17,569 bases of DNA from Sulfurovum sp. Its GTDB lineage: Bacteria; Campylobacterota; Campylobacteria; Campylobacterales; Sulfurovaceae. Under the pieces are notes generated by a model that was given only the letters and a program-made list of their open reading frames with translations, made no database searches and was not told where the DNA came from. Positions 7,242 through 14,628 of the stretch are shown here, piece by piece (positions within the stretch are counted from its first letter, which is position 1; each line of letters starts with the position of its first letter). The position numbers and the translations under genes were made by a program. Where the stretch lies: positions 1 to 17,569 of the forward strand of contig DZAQ01000017.1 in assembly GCA_022729615.1 (NCBI GenBank), given 5' to 3'.

Positions 7242-7720
7242 GAGTTTTACCTCTATTTTTTGCGTTGCTGATGGCTATTTTTTTGGCATCCTGCGCGACC
7301 AAACGGTATGTTCCTGTAGTCAAATACTCCCACCCCTCCACTTGGGCGCTCAAAAAAACCCTTCATGGCACCTATGGAGACAGGTACCGATACGAGGGGC
7401 AAGGTCCCAACCGTTTCGACTGCTCCGGACTCGTTTATTATAGTTTCGCCACTATGAATCTCTGGCTTCCTAGAACTGCCGCCGAACAATCTGCCAAAGG
7501 CAGAACCGTAGCCGTTTCAGAGCTTCGCTATGGGGATTTGATATTTTTTGACACTGGCAAACATCAACGAAACAGGATCAACCATGTCGGCATTTATATA
7601 GGAAAAGGGTACTTTTTGCACGCAAGCAGCTCCAAACGGCGCGTCATTGCCACTTCACTCCAAAACTCCTTCTATCGCGGCAGGATCATCACCTGCAAAC
7701 GCCTCTATTACGACAGATGA
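7238..7720 (+). CDS. NlpC/P60-family lipoprotein, probable peptidoglycan endopeptidase (second of a tandem pair)
   Basis: This paralogue of the preceding gene has 160 residues from a TTG start at 7238. That start gives a compact lipoprotein signal M-R-V-L-P-L-F-F-A-L with lipobox L-A-S-C (Cys19). Starting at the upstream in-frame TTG (7196) would put 14 polar residues ahead of the signal, so I reject it. The catalytic residues are kept: Cys62 in F-D-C-S-G-L, His116 in N-H-V-G-I-Y and His128 in L-H-A-S. Both copies share W/L-P-R-T-A, Y-G-D-L-I-F-F and a late T-C-K-R motif, so they look like an old tandem duplication. The second copy lacks the C-terminal tail of the first. The ribosome site is weak, so translation probably depends on the TTGA overlap. 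The gene overlaps ruvX by four bases. Confidence 0.85.
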   Translation: MRVLPLFFALLMAIFLASCATKRYVPVVKYSHPSTWALKKTLHGTYGDRYRYEGQGPNRFDCSGLVYYSFATMNLWLPRTAAEQSAKGRTVAVSELRYGDLIFFDTGKHQRNRINHVGIYIGKGYFLHASSSKRRVIATSLQNSFYRGRIITCKRLYYDR

Positions 7721-8106
7721 AATATGCCTCCATTGATATCGGACTCAAGCGCATAGGCATCGCGATCTGCCTAGACGGCGTGATCGTTTTGCCGCAAAAT
7801 GCCATCATGCGCAAAAATCGCAACCAAGCCGCCAATGATGTCAAGAAATTTCTCAAAGAGTGGGAGATCGAACAGCTTATCGTAGGACTCCCCAAAGATG
7901 GGAGCAGCGCCGAGGAGATGGAGCGCCGTATCCGTCATTTTGTTGCCCTGCTTGAACTCAATATCGCCGTTGATTACCAAGATGAGCAGGGTTCCAGTTT
8001 TGAAGCAAGAGAGCAAACTATGGGCGATTTCCGCCACAAAAAAGATGGCAGGCTTGATTCGATGGCGGCAAAGATCATACTTGAGAGATATCTCAAAATC
8101 ATATAA
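7717..8106 (+). CDS. ruvX: RuvX/YqgF family RNase, putative 16S rRNA maturation nuclease
   Basis: YqgF/RuvX is an RNase H-fold nuclease linked to 5' processing of 16S rRNA; it was earlier listed as a Holliday junction resolvase. The 129-residue protein has the expected length. The fold motifs are in order: acidic Asp7 in S-I-D-I-G-L-K-R-I-G-I-A, I-V-G-L-P-K-D-G (55-62), Asp89-Glu90 in the strand followed by S-S-F-E-A, and Asp114 in D-G-R-L-D-S-M-A-A. The usual D-E-R-x-S/T is D-E-Q-G-S here, so the arginine is lost. K-N-R-N-Q-A-A near residue 33 matches what I recall of campylobacterial copies. The start overlaps the upstream lipoprotein stop as ATGA. Confidence 0.9.
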   Translation: MKYASIDIGLKRIGIAICLDGVIVLPQNAIMRKNRNQAANDVKKFLKEWEIEQLIVGLPKDGSSAEEMERRIRHFVALLELNIAVDYQDEQGSSFEAREQTMGDFRHKKDGRLDSMAAKIILERYLKII

Positions 8107-8116
8107 GGAGGAGATA

Positions 8117-8965
8117 ATGATAGCAGCGATCGATGCGGGGGGGACCAATATCCGCGCACAAATATTCGACGATCAAGAGAAGCTTATCGGGTCAGAATTT
8201 ATGAACACCGGGGAGAGGGGGCTGATAGAGGCGATAGAATCTCTCCTGGCAAAATATCCCATCAAAAATATCGGTATCTCCTACGCAGGGCAAGTGCATA
8301 ATGGCATGATACTTGCTTCACCCAACATACAAGTGGATGAACCCCACATCCAAGCCTATTTTTGGGACAGACACCGAGTGGAACTCGCCATAGAAAATGA
8401 TCTCAAATGTGCCGCACTGGCAGAGTACCGCTACTGGGGGTGCAAAAGCGCCATGATCGCTGCCTCTATCGGGACGGGCTTCGGATCGGCTATTATCGAT
8501 CACGGCAAAATCTTCCGAGGCTCACACAATCTCGCAGGAGAGATCGGGCACGCACCCTACAGATACTCCGATATCCCCTGCGGCTGCGGCAATCACTTCT
8601 GCATCGAAGCCTCATGTTCGGGTTCGGCGCTTATACGCCGGATAGAGTACCACCAACTGGGCATCAAGGACGATCTTCTTGAAGAGCTCAAACTTTCAAA
8701 CGACCCAAAAGCCCGTGAGATACTTGACCACTTCCACGAAGGACTCCTCTTTGCGCTAGGCTCCCTCATCGCGACCGTCAATCCTGAGCTTATCGTGCTT
8801 GGCGGCGGCGTCATCCACAAAAACCCCTATCTTGTCGATCTTGCAAACGAACAGGTAGAGCGCTTTACACTCCAAACCGCGCGAAAACAGACCAAAATCG
8901 TACTCAGCCAACTTGAAGAGGCTCCTCTGCTCGGAGCCAAACTCCTCTGCGGCTACAAAGAGTAA
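8117..8965 (+). CDS. ROK-family sugar kinase, glucokinase-like
   Basis: ROK kinases phosphorylate glucose or related sugars, including N-acetyl hexosamines, with ATP. The 282-residue protein opens with the phosphate-binding loop A-I-D-A-G-G-T-N-I-R (4-13). The catalytic base is Asp95 in E-N-D-L. The ATP-side motif is A-S-I-G-T-G-F-G-S-A. A zinc site is formed by His145, Cys155, Cys157 and Cys162 (C-x-C-G-x3-C-x-E, with F where the signature usually has G). A near-perfect ribosome site, AAGGAGGAG, ends three bases before the ATG at 8117, ten bases after ruvX. The reading frame stays open upstream, through ruvX, but that part is a shadow. The substrate cannot be decided from sequence; no sugar transporter or pathway genes are adjacent. 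A run of seven G lies at codons 7-9. Confidence 0.86.
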   Translation: MIAAIDAGGTNIRAQIFDDQEKLIGSEFMNTGERGLIEAIESLLAKYPIKNIGISYAGQVHNGMILASPNIQVDEPHIQAYFWDRHRVELAIENDLKCAALAEYRYWGCKSAMIAASIGTGFGSAIIDHGKIFRGSHNLAGEIGHAPYRYSDIPCGCGNHFCIEASCSGSALIRRIEYHQLGIKDDLLEELKLSNDPKAREILDHFHEGLLFALGSLIATVNPELIVLGGGVIHKNPYLVDLANEQVERFTLQTARKQTKIVLSQLEEAPLLGAKLLCGYKE

Positions 8966-8966
8966 A

Positions 8967-10166
8967 CTATCTCAAAGCCTCAAACAGCTCCAGCTCATCG
9001 AGCTTTTCCCACGGATAGTCGCTCTGTCCCACCTGTCCTCGACTTGCGACATCGGCGTAGAGGAAAGTCTCTTCACTCGGGTGATCGAGATCAAATTTGC
9101 GCGTGATCCAGTTGGGTGTAAGGGAGAAATTGTCATGCACAAATGCCGAGAGGATATCATCGCTGAGCCCCTCGATACAAGTGCCGCAAGTATCGACCGC
9201 CACAGAGGTCGGCTTGGCTACACCGATAGCGTAACTGATCTGCACGATAGCCTTTTTAGCAAGACCTGCAGCTACGATATGCTTGGCAAGCCAACGACCG
9301 GCATAGAGACCGGAACGATCCACCTTGGTATAATCTTTGGAACTTTGCGCACCGCCGCCGATAGGGGCATACCCGCCGAAACTATCGACAATGAGCTTGC
9401 GTCCTGTGAGTCCGCTATCATGCAGGCTCGAATGGGAGACATATTTGCCGGTCGGGTTGATGTGGATGATACATGTTTTGGGATCAAAAAAGTTGGTCGG
9501 CAACCCCGTATCGAGTATGAGCTCCATGATAAGTTCACGCACCTGCTCGATACTCATCGTACTTACGCATGGCGCTGAGATGACGATCGTATGGATCGAA
9601 CGAGGAGCGCAATTTTCATAATTCTCCTTGCATCCATAATCCATAGTCACCTGTGTCTTGATATCGACACCGAGTTTGTGCGGATGCGCTAGAGCATAAT
9701 GATAAACCTTCTCCATCAGCATCCTGGCATAGGTGATAGCGCTTGGCATATAGTTGGCGGTCTCCATATCGGCATACCCGAACATGATCCCCTGATCTCC
9801 CGCGCCTATCTCCCCATCCTCCTGATCCACCCCTTGATTGATATCGGGCGACTGGCGGTTGAGCAATACTTGCGTCTCTACATCGTCAGGATGGAGGCAC
9901 TCTTCGCGGGTGAAATGCGGATGACCGTTGTAGCCGATCTTTTTGAGGGCATCAAGCACGATATGTTTGTACTCTTTGTTGCTCAGCTCTACTTTAGAGG
10001 TCACCTCCCCTCCGATAATCACATGTTTGCCTGCTACGAACACTTCACTTGCTACACGGCTTTTGGGATCTCCGATGATCAATCGATCGACGATACTATC
10101 AGCGATGATATCCGCACACTTATCCGGATGCCCCGGAGAGACAACTTCACTTGTAAATAGATACAT
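8967..10166 (-). CDS. metK: S-adenosylmethionine synthase
   Basis: MetK makes SAM from methionine and ATP, the methyl and ribosyl donor used by, among others, QueA. The 399-residue protein opens with F-T-S-E-V-V-S-P-G-H-P-D-K (residues 4-16) and has the first signature G-A-G-D-Q-G-I-M-F-G-Y (121-131). It also has I-N-P-T-G-K-Y (236-242), I-V-D-S-F-G-G-Y (259-266) and S-Y-A-I-G-V-A-K-P-T-S. The second signature, normally G-G-G-A-F-S-G-K-D-P-T-K-V-D-R-S, here reads G-G-G-A-Q-S-S-K-D-Y-T-K-V-D-R-S (270-285), with the usual Phe, Gly and Pro replaced. I recall similar loops in Sulfurimonas-type MetK, so it may be a clade trait. The AAAGGG ribosome site lies a few bases before the ATG. The stop codon is one base from the convergent ROK gene. 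Confidence 0.95.
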   Translation of the reverse strand: MYLFTSEVVSPGHPDKCADIIADSIVDRLIIGDPKSRVASEVFVAGKHVIIGGEVTSKVELSNKEYKHIVLDALKKIGYNGHPHFTREECLHPDDVETQVLLNRQSPDINQGVDQEDGEIGAGDQGIMFGYADMETANYMPSAITYARMLMEKVYHYALAHPHKLGVDIKTQVTMDYGCKENYENCAPRSIHTIVISAPCVSTMSIEQVRELIMELILDTGLPTNFFDPKTCIIHINPTGKYVSHSSLHDSGLTGRKLIVDSFGGYAPIGGGAQSSKDYTKVDRSGLYAGRWLAKHIVAAGLAKKAIVQISYAIGVAKPTSVAVDTCGTCIEGLSDDILSAFVHDNFSLTPNWITRKFDLDHPSEETFLYADVASRGQVGQSDYPWEKLDELELFEALR

Positions 10167-10202
10167 TTTGCCCTTTCTTGCTGATACTCTAATTTTTATG
10201 AT

Positions 10203-10208
10203 ATTTTA
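10203..10208 (-). promoter_or_regulatory. Possible -10 box for metK
   Basis: In the 73-base AT-rich gap between ugd and metK the minus strand reads TAAAAT, 36 bases ahead of the metK start. There is no TG extension and no clear -35. Read-through from ugd cannot be excluded because no intrinsic terminator (stem plus T run) is visible after the ugd stop at 10240. I see no SAM riboswitch fold in this short leader. Confidence 0.3.
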
Positions 10209-10239
10209 GCTTTTTTATTTGAATTTTTGCGCAGCCTCT

Positions 10240-11415
10240 CTAGCTATCGCTTTTGAAAATATCTCTTGTATAAACTTTTTCTATTACATCCGAGATATTC
10301 TCACTGAGCCTGTTGGCAACGATCACATCACTGATGCGTTTGAACTCATCGATATCCCTGATAACTCTTGAGTGAAAAAACTCATCTTCTGCTATTGCCG
10401 GTTCATAAATAACCACTTCAACCCCTTTGGCTTTGATGCGCTTCATAATTCCTTGAATGGCAGAACTTCTAAAGTTATCGCTACCTGATTTCATCACCAA
10501 CCGATAGATACCGACGATTTTTGGTTTGCGCGCTAGGATACTCTCTGCGATGAAGTCCTTCCTGGTCGAGTTCGACTTGACGATAGCCTCTATCATATTT
10601 GACGGAACATCTTTATAATTTGCCAAAAGCTGCTTGGTATCTTTGGGCAGACAGTATCCGCCATACCCGAAAGAGGGATTGTTATAGTGCGTACCTATAC
10701 GGGGATCAAGCCCTACCCCTTCGATGATCTGACGGGTATCAAGACCATGGGTTTGCGCATAGCTATCGAGCTCATTGAAGTAGGCGACACGCATGGCAAG
10801 ATAGGTGTTGGCAAAGAGCTTGATCGCTTCAGCCTCGGTAGAGTCGGTAAAAAGGATGGGGATATCTTGTTTGATGGCACCTTGAGCGAGCAGACTCGCA
10901 AAGAGCTCCGCGCGCTCACTCTTCTCTCCGACAATGATACGGCTTGGGTAGAGATTGTCATGGAGCGCTAGCCCCTCTCTGAGAAATTCCGGCGAAAAGA
11001 TGATGTTCTCGGTACCAAACTTCTCTCTTACACTTTTAGTATAGCCCACAGGAATCGTGGACTTAATGACCATCGTAGCAGCTGGGTTGACGGAGAGCAC
11101 ATCTGAGATGACATATTCGATCGACTTGGTATTGAAATAGTTTGTCGTCTCATCATAATCTGTCGGCGTAGAGATGATGACAAAGTCAGCCCCCTCATAT
11201 GCCTCTTTTTTATCCAATGTCGCACGAAAGTTGAGATCATCTCGCCCCAGATACTCTGAGATCTCCTTATCTTCGATGGGGGATTTCCTTTGGTTGAGCA
11301 GCTCCACTTTTTCTGGGATGATATCGAGCGCTACCACCTCATTGTGCTGCGCGAGGAGTATCCCATTGGAGAGTCCTACATATCCTGTGCCTGCTATGGC
11401 TATCTTGTAACTCAT
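10240..11415 (-). CDS. ugd: UDP-glucose 6-dehydrogenase
   Basis: This enzyme oxidises UDP-glucose twice with NAD+ to UDP-glucuronate, a precursor of capsule, exopolysaccharide or lipopolysaccharide sugars. The 391-residue protein has the Rossmann motif G-T-G-Y-V-G-L-S-N-G (9-18), T-P-T-D-Y-D (83-88), S-T-I-P-V-G (119-124), E-F-L-R-E-G (143-148), Lys199 in E-A-I-K-L-F-A-N-T-Y, and the catalytic Cys255 in Y-G-G-Y-C-L-P-K-D. Length and many long segments resemble the short enterobacterial Ugd type (388 residues as I recall) more than the 430-450 residue type. No glycosyltransferase or capsule genes flank it here. AAGGA lies just ahead of the ATG. A single TATAAT box about 105 bases upstream may drive it. 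Confidence 0.93.
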   Translation of the reverse strand: MSYKIAIAGTGYVGLSNGILLAQHNEVVALDIIPEKVELLNQRKSPIEDKEISEYLGRDDLNFRATLDKKEAYEGADFVIISTPTDYDETTNYFNTKSIEYVISDVLSVNPAATMVIKSTIPVGYTKSVREKFGTENIIFSPEFLREGLALHDNLYPSRIIVGEKSERAELFASLLAQGAIKQDIPILFTDSTEAEAIKLFANTYLAMRVAYFNELDSYAQTHGLDTRQIIEGVGLDPRIGTHYNNPSFGYGGYCLPKDTKQLLANYKDVPSNMIEAIVKSNSTRKDFIAESILARKPKIVGIYRLVMKSGSDNFRSSAIQGIMKRIKAKGVEVVIYEPAIAEDEFFHSRVIRDIDEFKRISDVIVANRLSENISDVIEKVYTRDIFKSDS

Positions 11416-11519
11416 CTTTTTCCTTCAATCTAAAAATATAACCTCAACGCAGAAGATACATCCAGCAATTTTATTTTTGTGAATTTATCTTCTCGGAATC
11501 GGCATCGCTTTAAGTTTAT

Positions 11520-11525
11520 ATTATA
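11520..11525 (-). promoter_or_regulatory. Predicted -10 box for ugd
   Basis: The minus strand reads TATAAT preceded directly by TG, a consensus -10 hexamer with a near-extended context. Transcription from about 11513 would give a leader of roughly 100 bases before the ugd ATG. A weaker TATATT (11440-11435) lies closer but would leave hardly any leader ahead of the ribosome site. Confidence 0.45.
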
Positions 11526-11554
11526 CACCTTTAGACCCTGAATTATCGAACGGT

Positions 11555-11567
11555 GGCGGCGACCGCC
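11555..11567. other. Short GC-rich hairpin after the RND pump gene
   Basis: GGCGG-CGA-CCGCC forms a five-pair stem with a three-base loop, about 18 bases beyond the RND stop codon at 11585. It is not followed by a T run on the minus strand, so it is not a standard intrinsic terminator. It could still protect the 3' end of the efflux mRNA. Confidence 0.3.
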
Positions 11568-11584
11568 TCTATATCAAAGCCTCC

Positions 11585-14500
11585 CTACTCCTGTACTCTG
11601 CCCTCATACCATCGGCGCATAGTTCGATCGAGCGGGCTGATCATACGGTAGATGACAGGGACGACCAAAAGGGTCAATACCATGGAGCTCAGCAGACCGC
11701 CGATGATCGCGATTGCCATAGGCGCTTTGGATTCGCTTCCAAACCCATCATTCAGCGCGAGAGGCAGCATCGCGAAGACCATCGCAACCGTCGTCATCAA
11801 TATAGGTCGCAGCCGTTTCTCTCCTGCCTCTATCAATGCCTCATCGGCGCTCTTGCCCTGATCGATCGCATGGTTGGCAAAGTCCACCAGCAAAACCGCA
11901 TTTTTGCCCACCATCCCCATCAAAAGCATAAAACCGATCATGACAAAAAGACTGAATCGCTCACCGCTCACCAAAAGTGCGAGCAGTACGCCGACGATAC
12001 TCAGCGGCAATGCTACCATGATGATGATCGGCTGTATCAGCGACTCATAGAGGATCGCCAAAATGATAAACATCATAAGAACAGAGAGCCCGATAGCCAT
12101 CCCAAATGCCTTGCCTGTCTTCTCCATCTCTTCGGCAAATCCGGTAAAACGATAGGTCACCCCCTTGGGAAGCAGTTCATCGATCTTGGCTTTGGTATAG
12201 CTCACAGCGCTGCCTAGATCCAGCCCAAAAAGATCGGCGAAGATGATCACCTGCCGCTCACGGTCAAAATGGTTGATCGCCGCCATCGCATAATCGACCT
12301 TCATCTCGATCAACCCGTCCAGATAGACCATCTCTCCATTGGCGGCGCGAAGCTGAAGCAGTTTGACATCCTCCATCTTTTGACGGTAGTCGTCAGGGAG
12401 TCGAAGCGTAATATTGTACTGCTTGCCCGAATCCTCAAAATAGGAGATCTCTTGATCGCTCGAGAGCGCCGTATTGAGCGTCGAAGCGATTTGACCGGCG
12501 GTGATGCCGAGCCGGTTGGCATTCTCTCTGAGGATCGTGATGACGAGCTGAGGCTTATTATCATCGAGGTTCGAGTCGATATCCACAAATCCCTGCTTTT
12601 GCGCCAGATACTCGGTGAGATTTTTTTTGGCGATGGCGAGCTGTTCGAGCGAATCAGACTTCAAGACGATTTGATAGGGGACACTGACGCCGGCTCCTTT
12701 GATATTGGGGATCGCGGCGGCAGTGATGAAGAGATTTTTTTTGTAGGGTTTGAGCTGCTCTCTGAAGTTTTGGATGATCTGCGCCTGGTTGAGTTCGCGC
12801 TTGTTTTTGTCCACAAGCTTGACATAAAGTGTCGCTTTGTGTATCTCGCGGGAGACATTGTAGCCTATCCCCAGCGTGGTATAGAGGACATTTTTGTCCT
12901 TGCGGATAACATCCTGGATCACTTCAGACTCTTTGCGCATCTGCTCAAGCGATATGCCTACAGGCGCTTTGATCGCGATCTCAAACTCCCCTTTATCTTC
13001 ATTGGGGACGAAATCCATCCCTATCTTCGGGAAGAGGCTCAGCGAGAAGAAAAAGAGCGCGAAGACCCCGATGAGTGTCAAAATCTTGAAGCGAAGCACC
13101 CCCTTCAAGAGCTTCTCATAGGCTTTTTCGAGCGATACAAAAATAGCTTCGGTCATCTTGTAAAATCGGCTCTCCGCCGGTTTCAGCACCCTTGCGCTGA
13201 GGCTCGGTATAAAACTCAGCGCGATGGTATAGGAGATAATGATCGCAAATCCGACCGTCATCGCAAAAGAGTTGAAAAACCTCCCGACGATCCCGCCCAT
13301 AAAAGAGACAGGGATGAAAACCGCCAGCAGCATCGCGGAGATCGCCAAAATAGTAAATGCCATCTGTTTGGTTCCCTCGACAGCGGCTTGAAATTTGTCC
13401 ATCCCAGCCTCGATCTTGCGATAAATATTTTCGATCACGACGATCGCATCATCGATGATGATCCCGATAGCCAAGGTGAGCCCTATCATCGTCATCTTGT
13501 TGAGATCATACCCCATATAGGACATCAAAGCGAAAGTCCCCATGATCGATGCCGGGATCGAAAGTGCCGAGACAAAAGTGATGGTGAGGTTGCGCAAAAA
13601 GACAAAAACGATAAGCGCTGCCAAAAATGCGCCGTAGATCAGGTCAAACTCTACATCATGCAGCGAGTGGAGGATAAACGACGAAGTATCATTGAGGAGC
13701 TGCACCTCAAACCGATCCCCCGCCATCGCTTGAATCTGCGGCAGCACCTCTTTGACCTTTTGGATAATTTCGATGGTATTGGTGCCCGATATCTTCTGCA
13801 CCTCCAGCATCACCCCCGGGACACCGTTGTAGGAGGCGAAACTCTTGGGGTCGCTGAGCGTATCTTCGACTTTGGCAAGATCACCCAAGCGAATATCATT
13901 TTTGATGACGATATGGCGCAGCTCCTCGATCGTCGTGGCATCTCCTTCGACCTTGAGGATGAGCTCTTTTTCTTTGGAGATGAGCTTCCCGCCGCCCATT
14001 TTGATATTTTCAGAGGAGACGATCGCGTTGAGCTCTCCTATGCTGATACCGTATTTATTGAGCTTATAGGGGTCGGGGTAAATTTTGATCTCACGGTCAC
14101 GATAGCCAATGATATTGATCGCTCCCACTCCGCTGATCTTCTGCACTTTGGGTTCTACTTTTTCATCGGCAAAGAGCATCAAGTCCGAAAGCGACCCCTT
14201 TTTGAGAGTCAAAAAGAGATTGATGACTGAAGCTCCACCGATATCGAGTTTGCTCACAAGAGGCTTTTTGGCATCTTTGGGGAGCGTCACTGCCGAGACT
14301 TTGTCCCGTATATCGTTGGCGGCTTCATTGATATCACGCTCAAGCAGAAACTTCGCCATGATGACCGAAACACCTTCGCTGCTCGCAGAAGAGATCATAT
14401 CTATCCCCTCGATCCGCGATATCGCCTCCTCTATCTTGTCGGTGACCTGAGACTCTATCGTTTGCGGCTCCGCACCGGGATAGACCGTATTGATGGTGAC

Positions 14501-14626
14501 GATCGGGAAGTCGATATTGGGGAAAAGCGAAGTCGGCATACTTCGAAAGGCGATGAAGCCGAAGATCATCAATGTGACCACATACATCAGTGTCGTGATC
14601 GGTCTATTGATTGCTAATTTATACAT
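11585..14626 (-). CDS. RND-family multidrug efflux pump, inner-membrane permease (HefC/AcrB type)
   Basis: This is the proton-driven pump of a tripartite efflux system spanning both membranes. The 1013-residue protein has the AcrB/HAE layout: an N-terminal helix, a large periplasmic loop, six helices with the proton relay Asp392-Asp393 in G-I-I-I-D-D-A-I-V-V-I-E-N, a second periplasmic loop, and six more helices with Lys908 in M-V-G-K-N-A-V-L-L-V. The doubled aspartates and the lysine indicate a drug or bile-salt type pump rather than a heavy-metal type. The N-terminus (M-Y-K-x-A-I-N-R-P-I-T-T-L-M) and overall length recall H. pylori HefC, and the gene order outer-membrane channel, adaptor, pump is also that of hefABC. 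The start is two bases after the adaptor stop. It is the last gene of the tetR operon. Confidence 0.93.
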   Translation of the reverse strand: MYKLAINRPITTLMYVVTLMIFGFIAFRSMPTSLFPNIDFPIVTINTVYPGAEPQTIESQVTDKIEEAISRIEGIDMISSASSEGVSVIMAKFLLERDINEAANDIRDKVSAVTLPKDAKKPLVSKLDIGGASVINLFLTLKKGSLSDLMLFADEKVEPKVQKISGVGAINIIGYRDREIKIYPDPYKLNKYGISIGELNAIVSSENIKMGGGKLISKEKELILKVEGDATTIEELRHIVIKNDIRLGDLAKVEDTLSDPKSFASYNGVPGVMLEVQKISGTNTIEIIQKVKEVLPQIQAMAGDRFEVQLLNDTSSFILHSLHDVEFDLIYGAFLAALIVFVFLRNLTITFVSALSIPASIMGTFALMSYMGYDLNKMTMIGLTLAIGIIIDDAIVVIENIYRKIEAGMDKFQAAVEGTKQMAFTILAISAMLLAVFIPVSFMGGIVGRFFNSFAMTVGFAIIISYTIALSFIPSLSARVLKPAESRFYKMTEAIFVSLEKAYEKLLKGVLRFKILTLIGVFALFFFSLSLFPKIGMDFVPNEDKGEFEIAIKAPVGISLEQMRKESEVIQDVIRKDKNVLYTTLGIGYNVSREIHKATLYVKLVDKNKRELNQAQIIQNFREQLKPYKKNLFITAAAIPNIKGAGVSVPYQIVLKSDSLEQLAIAKKNLTEYLAQKQGFVDIDSNLDDNKPQLVITILRENANRLGITAGQIASTLNTALSSDQEISYFEDSGKQYNITLRLPDDYRQKMEDVKLLQLRAANGEMVYLDGLIEMKVDYAMAAINHFDRERQVIIFADLFGLDLGSAVSYTKAKIDELLPKGVTYRFTGFAEEMEKTGKAFGMAIGLSVLMMFIILAILYESLIQPIIIMVALPLSIVGVLLALLVSGERFSLFVMIGFMLLMGMVGKNAVLLVDFANHAIDQGKSADEALIEAGEKRLRPILMTTVAMVFAMLPLALNDGFGSESKAPMAIAIIGGLLSSMVLTLLVVPVIYRMISPLDRTMRRWYEGRVQE

Positions 14627-14628
14627 CG

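Larger units (their letters stand above)
11416..11584. other. Intergenic gap between ugd and the RND pump gene
   Basis: This 169-base stretch, the longest non-coding gap in the window, holds the candidate ugd promoter (11520-11525, minus), a short GC-rich hairpin (11555-11567) and AT-rich sequence near ugd. No RNA gene or repeat is evident. A plus-strand frame opening just after the TGA at 11480-11482 reads as a hydrophobic, protein-like stretch for about 30 codons with no start codon. It could be a decayed gene end or chance. Confidence 0.5.

Noticed and set aside
7898..8116. N-terminal extension of the ROK kinase back into ruvX
   Set aside because: The frame is open, but the conserved phosphate loop starts at the ATG at 8117, directly after an AAGGAGGAG ribosome site. 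The upstream part overlaps ruvX in another frame.
8913..9578. A 221-codon plus-strand frame opposite metK
   Set aside because: It is antisense to a well-supported MetK and crosses the convergent gene ends; no motif supports it.
12269..14230. A 653-codon open frame on the plus strand opposite the RND pump gene
   Set aside because: It is antisense to a clear RND transporter with all family motifs. Its product is an improbable mix rich in Asp, Arg, His and Ile with no domain pattern, and it comes from codon bias of the true gene.
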